Shown here one piece after another: positions 61,536-64,000 of a stretch of DNA of 64,000 nt (position 1 is its first letter; every line of letters begins with the position of its first letter). This DNA comes from Rhodococcus qingshengii (GTDB taxonomy: Bacteria; Actinomycetota; Actinomycetes; Mycobacteriales; Mycobacteriaceae): assembly GCF_021025955.1 (NCBI RefSeq), contig NZ_JAJNCL010000004.1:248001-312000 (forward strand), read 5' to 3'. The notes below the pieces were generated by a model. It worked only from the letters and a program-made list of their open reading frames with translations, was not told where the DNA came from and did not search any database. The translations under genes were made by a program, and so were the position numbers.

Positions 61536-61668
61536 CATTCCTCGAATTGAGGGTTGTTCACAGGGCCGCAATTTCACTCACGTCTGATCGTCGGAGTCTG
61601 GTAATACTGAGCGCACGGTTTCGGTAGGGGTTGCCGAAGCAGTAGGTCACCATCCAGCAGGGGGAGTA

Positions 61669-62007
61669 ATGGACGCATTTCTGATCACGCCCGGACACAT
61701 CGACGGGCACGAAGCCGAACCACTCGATCCGGGGCGTATCGAGCCTGAGACTTTCGGGCCTTCGTCCGGACCGGTCGATGCCGGCGACCTGACTTTCGAT
61801 GCCTTCGACCTGGACGGTGACGGAACGGTTGACAGCCGCGTCGTCCACTCCGACGACGCCGTCGTGATCGTGTCCGATTTCGATCGCGACGGTAGCGCCG
61901 ATCGCCTCACGATGATCGAGTCGGACGGCGACTACTCGGCCTGGGAATGCCGTCGAGACGACGAAGGCTCCCTCGTGTGGCAGAAAATCGATGCCGGAGC
62001 GCTCTGA
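61669..62007 (+). CDS. DUF6802-like small acidic protein
   Basis: A 112-residue, strongly acidic cytosolic protein. Two EF-hand-like loops, DLDGDGTVDS and DFDRDGSAD, lie in DLTFDAFDLDGDGTVDSRVV and VIVSDFDRDGSADRLTM, spaced about 25 residues apart, which suggests calcium or a beta-repeat fold. Short actinobacterial proteins with this pattern are of unknown function (DUF6802). ATG 61669 has GGGGGAG 3-4 bases upstream. It is between the GTPase pair and pckA, with 133 bases before it. Confidence 0.78.
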   Translation: MDAFLITPGHIDGHEAEPLDPGRIEPETFGPSSGPVDAGDLTFDAFDLDGDGTVDSRVVHSDDAVVIVSDFDRDGSADRLTMIESDGDYSAWECRRDDEGSLVWQKIDAGAL

Positions 62008-62156
62008 AAAGCTTCCGTTTATGTGCTCTGAGCGCCGGGTAGGCCCCTGAACACACCAACTGAATCGTTTCTGTGACATTTCTGACCGCACCCGATTACC
62101 TGCAGGTGAACAGCCAGCGTTAACCTCAATACATAGGACACCCGGCGTCCGTGAAA

Positions 62157-62262
62157 TCCACGTGAGTGGATGACGCGGCTGGACCCCGTCGAGAGGGGGA
62201 CACCGGGATCGACTGGTATCGGGGCGCTGCAGTTCGCATCCGGTGTCACGAGAACCCGGTTC
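62157..62262 (+). promoter_or_regulatory. structured leader upstream of pckA
   Basis: The 277-base gap ahead of pckA holds a string of stems: TCCAC-GTGA-GTGGA (62157-62170), CCCC/GGGG near 62184-62198, GACACCGG paired with CCGGTGTC (62199-62206 and 62240-62247) and GAACC-C-GGTTC (62252-62262), ending just before AGGAGA. TAACCT (62121-62126) could be a -10. No family was recognised; possible cis-regulatory RNA. Confidence 0.45.
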
Positions 62263-62284
62263 CGGCTCACCCCAGGAGAGTTTG

Positions 62285-64000
<1,716 letters not shown>

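Overview
The window is a high-GC actinobacterial chromosome segment, almost certainly from Rhodococcus (R. erythropolis/qingshengii group is my best guess). The evidence is core mycolic-acid-bacteria genes in their usual order: mmpL3 - NYN protein - trmB - dynamin-like pair - pckA, as at Mycobacterium tuberculosis Rv0206c-Rv0211, and purB - purC - ptrB - DUF2334 - MBL - purS - purQ, as at Rv0777-Rv0788. It also shows IdeR-type iron boxes, many GTG starts, ATGA stop/start overlaps and several starts that look leaderless. No rRNA, tRNA, CRISPR array, insertion sequence or prophage is visible. No gene-free stretch exceeds 300 bases; the longest gaps (6102-6398 and 62008-62284) are promoter/leader regions.

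Layout. 1-22.5 kb is the purine region: end of purB, purC, purS and purQ, with accessory genes inserted. The insertions are an enterochelin-esterase homologue and three siderophore-binding lipoproteins linked to three IdeR-like boxes, a sucrase/ferredoxin-like protein, a NarL-type two-component pair, a secreted MptpB-like phosphatase, prolyl oligopeptidase, a CitAB/DcuSR-like two-component system divergent from a dicarboxylate carrier, two DszC/SfnC-type flavin monooxygenases and a glutathione peroxidase. 22.5-34.7 kb carries an aminotransferase divergent from a MocR regulator with paired operators, MarR and glycosyltransferase genes, an OmpR-type two-component system, a DUF305 lipoprotein next to the remnant of a copper P-type ATPase, an alpha/beta hydrolase and an ABC-F protein with a possible RBS-sequestering leader.

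34.8-45.5 kb has a penicillin-binding lipoprotein followed by a tandem paralogue that has lost every catalytic motif. It also has transporters (TSUP, POT), YceI, and leuA preceded by a clear leucine attenuator with a 14-residue leader peptide. 45.5-54.7 kb has a membrane adenylate cyclase, an AI-2E permease run-through with a MacS/MacR-like two-component system and DUF1707 protein, a MaoC hydratase/cupin/TetR cluster and a DUF2339 membrane protein. 54.7-64 kb is the cell-envelope block mmpL3 - NYN - trmB, divergent from a degenerate dynamin-like GTPase pair, a small DUF6802 protein and the start of pckA behind a structured leader.

The most interesting items are the leuA attenuator, the catalytically dead PBP paralogue beside its active sister, the dynamin-like pair with non-canonical P-loops beside mmpL3, the scattered IdeR-linked siderophore capture genes without a permease, and the putative ABC-F translational attenuator. 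Functions are from recognised motifs and family memory; no database search was run.
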